NCBI GenBank assembly: GCA_018375675.1 | Contig: JAHACW010000008.1 | Location: 1 to 53,800, forward strand | Length of the DNA stretch: 53,800 bases | Direction of reading: 5' to 3' | From: Actinomyces sp. | GTDB taxonomy: Bacteria > Actinomycetota > Actinomycetes > Actinomycetales > Actinomycetaceae | In this document: positions 53,551-53,800 of the stretch, piece after piece | How the letters are laid out: every line of letters begins with the position of its first letter | Position numbering within the stretch: the first letter of the stretch is position 1 | The notes under the pieces: model-generated | The model's database searches: none | Told to the model about the DNA's origin: nothing | What the model saw: only the letters and a program-made list of their open reading frames with translations | Program-made: the position numbers and the translations under genes

Positions 53551-53800
53551 TTGCTGGGGCGGCTGGCGCTCGCGCTTGAAACCCGTGACACCACTGCGCG
53601 GGTCCAACCGCCCAAAACAGGCCCATTCACACCCGCAAAGGCGACACCGGTTTCACCAACGTCCGACAAACACAACCGATCTCACCACCACAAGGCCCAA
53701 CACAGCCCGGCATGAAACCCACGACACCAATGCGCGGCAGCCGACGCTCGCACTTGAAACCCGTGACACCAATGCACAGCTCCAACCGCCCAAAACAGGC
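53551..53800. repeat. Noncoding tail with array B family repeats
   Basis: Copies of the TTGAAACC...ACACC...TGC unit start at 53576 (direct), 53634 (inverted, 58 bases on), 53712 and 53754 (direct, 42 bases apart). The sequence after the last copy repeats that after the first (TCCAACCGCCCAAAACAGGC), so another unit is cut by the window end. The hairpin-like pair may also terminate trkH. Confidence 0.75.

Overview
The window is high-GC actinobacterial DNA. Mycobacterial-type FprA, a 14-gene nuo operon with an upstream menaquinone reductase, an Rv0500A/Rv0500B-like pair, frequent GTG/TTG starts and probable leaderless mRNAs all point to this. The aerobic quinone pathway together with a dextran/alpha-1,6-glucan locus suggests an oral or mucosal Actinomycetaceae member such as Schaalia/Actinomyces. 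The genus is an inference from style and content, not from a search. I see no rRNA, tRNA, CRISPR array or intact transposon.

Layout. 0.1-1.7 kb: fprA. 1.9-20.1 kb: one long minus-strand operon reading menJ-like reductase, nuoA-B-C-D-E-F-G-H-I-J-K-L-M-N, polyprenyl diphosphate synthase. Most junctions are 1-4 base stop/start overlaps, and the operon ends at a hairpin terminator. 20.5-23.1 kb: a lipoprotein and a secreted DUF4832-type protein. 23.2-31.5 kb: menG, menF, an HtrA-type protease, menD, menC and menB; a degenerate insertion relic separates menF from htrA. 31.5-41.9 kb: a glucan locus with a secreted GH66 dextranase carrying a ricin-B module, a GH13 alpha-1,6-glucosidase, a second GH66 without signal peptide, two ABC permeases, a binding lipoprotein and a divergent ROK regulator. 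41.9-43.66 kb: a 1.7 kb island with no credible gene, built of several repeat families. 43.7-47.6 kb: an L,D-transpeptidase, menE and menA. 47.6-53.6 kb: an MFS transporter, ribokinase, a PLDc_N-type membrane protein, a histidine phosphatase, a 32-residue basic ribosomal-type protein, an excisionase-like HTH protein and a TrkH-type potassium transporter. The last 250 bases carry one of the island's repeat families again.

How it works together. Complex I feeds electrons into menaquinone. The window holds menF, D, C, E, B, A, G, a side-chain synthase and the probable side-chain reductase; menH and a DHNA-CoA thioesterase are not here. The glucan locus can be read as extracellular dextran cleavage, import of isomalto-oligosaccharides, then cytoplasmic trimming, under a ROK repressor with palindromic candidate operators next to it. 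The importer has no ATPase gene here.

Most unusual points: (1) repeat arrays with a 42-bp period (four helical turns) in which direct copies are followed by inverted copies, the same family recurring 10.8 kb away with the same 42- and 58-bp spacings; (2) a pair of ~115-bp elements whose closing stems covary; (3) NuoG has lost all four Cys ligands of cluster N7; (4) a recurring terminator stem starting ACGAGGC; (5) leaderless-type promoters on several men genes.
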